Shown one piece after another: positions 62,448 to 64,000 of a DNA stretch of 64,000 nt. This stretch comes from Formosa sediminum. GTDB taxonomy: Bacteria; Bacteroidota; Bacteroidia; Flavobacteriales; Flavobacteriaceae. Position numbers and translations under genes: made by a program. Position 1 is the stretch's first letter. Each line of letters opens with the position of its first letter. Below the pieces are notes generated by a model that did not search any database, was not told the DNA's origin, and saw only the letters and a list, made by a program, of their open reading frames with translations. The stretch spans positions 3,443,001 to 3,507,000 of the forward strand of contig NZ_CP041637.1 in assembly GCF_007197735.1 (NCBI RefSeq), in the 5' to 3' direction.

Positions 62448-62631
62448 ATTTGTCGCAAATTCTTCCCTAAAACTGGGCGTTTCAAAGCCATTTGTCGCAA
62501 ATTGCTGAGAGTCAAGAAATTACAACATTTTTAAACAACTGAATTTCAGTGTTTTAAAACAGAAAAGGAGTCCATAACATCGCTCCGCGTGTTACCCTCT
62601 TGCTACTCCTTTTCGTTCGCCCGAGGCGAAC
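62448..62631. other. candidate origin of transfer (oriT)
   Basis: Two identical 13-base repeats ATTTGTCGCAAAT (62448-62460, 62490-62502; period 42), each a short palindrome, could be MobA binding sites. Beyond them, GAAAAGGAGT (62562-62571) pairs perfectly with ACTCCTTTTC (62605-62614) around an inner TAACA/TGTTA stem (62575-62579, 62590-62594), directly followed by GTTCGCC-CGA-GGCGAAC (62615-62631). It is immediately upstream of mobA, mobB and the coupling protein, the place expected for oriT. The nick site is not identified. Confidence 0.7.
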
Positions 62632-62825
62632 AAAATTCCTTACAATTTGCTTAAAAAGCCAATTGCCCTTTTAGAAAAATAAATTTCCAATATGTTAATA
62701 ATTCTGATAAAAACGGTTCTCGGCAAAAGTAGAAATGTGACAACCATATACTGAATTTAGTTCTGAAATTCAGCATTTTAAAGATACACTATTTTTATGA
62801 AATGAAAATTAATTACACAGAAAAA

Positions 62826-62847
62826 CACCTCTAAAATTTTAGAGGTG
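62826..62847 (-). terminator. rho-independent terminator after the DUF6876 gene
   Basis: Perfect 22-base palindrome CACCTCTAAAATTTTAGAGG (first 20 shown), followed by TTTTTCTG on the minus strand. 35 bases after the DUF6876 stop, ending the ssb operon. Confidence 0.8.
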
Positions 62848-62882
62848 ATCTCAATAATTTATAATAATTATTACCTTAATTT

Positions 62883-63263
62883 TTAATATTCACTGGGTAA
62901 CATAAGCGTATTATTTACAAAATACAATCGTATTTTTTGAAGTGGAAAATCCGTTACTCTATAGGTTTGGGTTTCTAGAATATTATCATTTCCATCACTG
63001 TAAACTATATGCGCTTCGTAACCTTGTCGTTTCTGTTCAGCCTCACACAACCGTTTAAAATCAATAGTTATAAAATGGCTTTTATCCATTAAGTTTTTTG
63101 CAACTATTGAGGCATCGCTAATTAACCAAAAACACCTCCCATTTTCAGCTAAATATTTAATCCCTTCTGTAATAACTGAATCTGATAAAGTCATTTTATA
63201 GCATCTCATCGATCCTGTAAATTGATTTAAGCTAGCTTCTAAATTTATTCCTTGAGTATTCAT
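62883..63263 (-). CDS. DUF6876-like protein
   Basis: 126 residues. LNQFTGSMRCYKMTLSDSVITEGIKYLAENGRCFWLISDASI followed by KSHFITIDFKRL and YSDGNDNILETQTYRVTDFPLQKIRLYFVNNTLMLPSEY matches the small DUF6876 proteins found near ssb in Bacteroidota ICEs. Function unknown. Follows ssb by 75 bases in the same direction. Confidence 0.7.
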   Translation of the reverse strand: MNTQGINLEASLNQFTGSMRCYKMTLSDSVITEGIKYLAENGRCFWLISDASIVAKNLMDKSHFITIDFKRLCEAEQKRQGYEAHIVYSDGNDNILETQTYRVTDFPLQKIRLYFVNNTLMLPSEY

Positions 63264-63338
63264 AATTTTATGTATTAAGATTAAAAAATAAAGAGGGTAA
63301 AACGTAGTTATCGCCTTCCCTCTTTTTGATAATTATGT

Positions 63339-63686
63339 TTAGGCGTTATCAGGCTTAGAACCCAATAATAGAATCTCATCTGCAACCACCTCAGTGATGT
63401 AATGTGTTTGCCCCTCTTTAGAAGTATAACTTCTAGTTTTAAGCTTTCCAGTGATACCAACTTCCTTACCTTTTGAGGTGAATTTTTCAATGATTTCTGC
63501 TGTACTTCCCCAAGCAACTATAGAGTGCCAAGAAGTTTCAGTTTGCTTTTCGCCTTTAGCATTTTTAAAATGCTCATTCGTGGCAAATGAAAATCGGGCT
63601 ACTTTTTTACCGTTTTCAAGATTGGTAATTGTTGGGTCTTGTCCAATGTTCCCAATTAACTGTACGTGATTTTTGATACTACTCAT
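63339..63686 (-). CDS. ssb: single-stranded DNA-binding protein
   Basis: 115 residues from the ATG at 63686 (MSSIKNHVQLIGNIGQDP); the longer frame from 63728 is not needed. OB-fold features include GNIGQDPTITNLENGKKVARFSFAT, ETSWHSIVAWG and TGKLKTRSYTSKEGQTHYITEVVADEILLL. It is shorter than the host type: no acidic tail ending in the DDDIPF-like tip. Protects single-stranded DNA during transfer and re-circularisation. Confidence 0.88.
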   Translation of the reverse strand: MSSIKNHVQLIGNIGQDPTITNLENGKKVARFSFATNEHFKNAKGEKQTETSWHSIVAWGSTAEIIEKFTSKGKEVGITGKLKTRSYTSKEGQTHYITEVVADEILLLGSKPDNA

Positions 63687-63696
63687 AATAAAAGAT

Positions 63697-63852
63697 TTAA
63701 AGATTAATTGAATTACCATCCGAACCATTCAGATAGCTTGTGTGTATATTTTTTTTAAATGATTTACTTATTATATCCTGAGCGTTTTCCTTTTTTGTTT
63801 GTTTTGGTGCCGCTTCCTTTTGTATGTTTTTGTCTGATTTCATAAGATTCAT
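63697..63852 (-). CDS. small ORF upstream of ssb
   Basis: 51 codons from ATG 63852 (a second ATG at 63843): a Lys/Gln-rich start (MKSDKNIQKEAAPKQTKKEN), then AQDIISKSFKKNIHTSYLNGSDGNSINL. Ten bases before ssb on the same strand. No family recognised. Part of this sequence is copied in the relic at 9253-9315, which lacks the rest. Confidence 0.45.
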   Translation of the reverse strand: MNLMKSDKNIQKEAAPKQTKKENAQDIISKSFKKNIHTSYLNGSDGNSINL

Positions 63853-63921
63853 TTTAGATTTACTTCATATAGTGCCCTCACTGTTACCTTTTTTTGTTGC
63901 TTATACGGTTTAAATATTTTG
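63761..63921. repeat. complete copy of the region matched by the relic at 9253-9315
   Basis: Left part GATTTACTTATTATATCC... (63761-63799) and right part TTGTTGCTTATACGG, TTTAAATATTTTG (63886-63921) match 9253-9291 and 9281-9315. The 86 bases in between are specific to this copy. The last 80 bases of the window (63921-64000) hold no gene that I can support. Confidence 0.7.
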
Positions 63922-64000
63922 AATTGATGAGGACTTATAAAAGTGAAGCGCAGCGTAGTGGTTATGCAGTCTGTTCAACTTCAAAATGTTGGTATTTTGC

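Larger units (their letters stand above)
62439..62882. other. oriT-bearing intergenic region
   Basis: 444 bases with no gene. Contains the oriT candidate (62448-62631) and the terminator at 62826-62847. The GC-rich stretch 62576-62636 stands out from its surroundings. Confidence 0.55.

Overview
The window is AT-rich DNA from a member of the Bacteroidota, most likely a Flavobacteriaceae. Three things point there: promoters of the TTTG-N19-TAnnTTTG type, a type IX secretion tail on the first partial protein, and CTnDOT-style tra/mob genes. Positions 1-8928 look like chromosome. They hold the end of a secreted protein, a TolC/adaptor/FtsX-permease/ATPase efflux operon with a small membrane protein, a stand-alone Pycsar-effector-like membrane protein, a DUF2147 protein and a DUF6268 outer-membrane protein, and a LytS/LytTR two-component pair. 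A pair of TTCGAC direct repeats sits at exactly the same distance from the -7 box in front of both the efflux operon and the DUF2147 operon, which links both to the LytTR regulator.

Positions 8929-18090 carry a siderophore/heme-type uptake locus: DUF4374 lipoprotein, TonB receptor, PepSY membrane protein, DUF3649- and DUF3325-like membrane proteins and a divergent AraC regulator, resembling XusABC of Bacteroides. It is flanked by decayed remains of integrative-element DNA, including an internal umuC fragment, a copy of the sequence next to ssb, and a diverged repeat on both sides. A matching 28-bp box lies in both control regions.

From about 18.1 kb to beyond the right edge lies an integrative conjugative element (ICE). 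Its left edge is the 3' half of a tRNA-Met(CAT) followed by that gene's terminator. Next come a tyrosine integrase, a TetR regulator, RteC, an HTH/excisionase-like protein, a primosome-like HTH protein with a DnaC/IstB-like ATPase, and a nuclease-fold protein that has lost catalytic residues. A patch of small cargo genes (24.5-27.6 kb) starts with an IS1182-type transposase remnant and is separated by attC-like imperfect palindromes. The mating-pair formation block traE-F-G-I-J-K-M-N follows (28.5-35.3 kb).

The accessory block 35.7-59.3 kb contains a SRAP protein, an AEP-primase/HRDC protein, and a large type I restriction-modification operon read right to left: half-size S, M, unknown, full S, DUF3800, possible BECR nuclease, a 1477-residue Schlafen-AlbA_2 protein, R, and a YgjP metallopeptidase. 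A probable small RNA with a perfect promoter and terminator sits inside it on the opposite strand. Beyond it are umuDC, with a class D beta-lactamase wedged between the umuC stop and a second umuC tail, and three cargo enzymes. The right part is the mobilisation region: coupling protein, MobB relaxase, MobA, a well-structured oriT candidate, a DUF6876 protein, ssb and a small ORF.

The candidate new system is the type I R-M operon with its embedded AlbA_2 giant protein, two nuclease-like proteins and small RNA. All family names come from reading motifs by eye; no database search was run.
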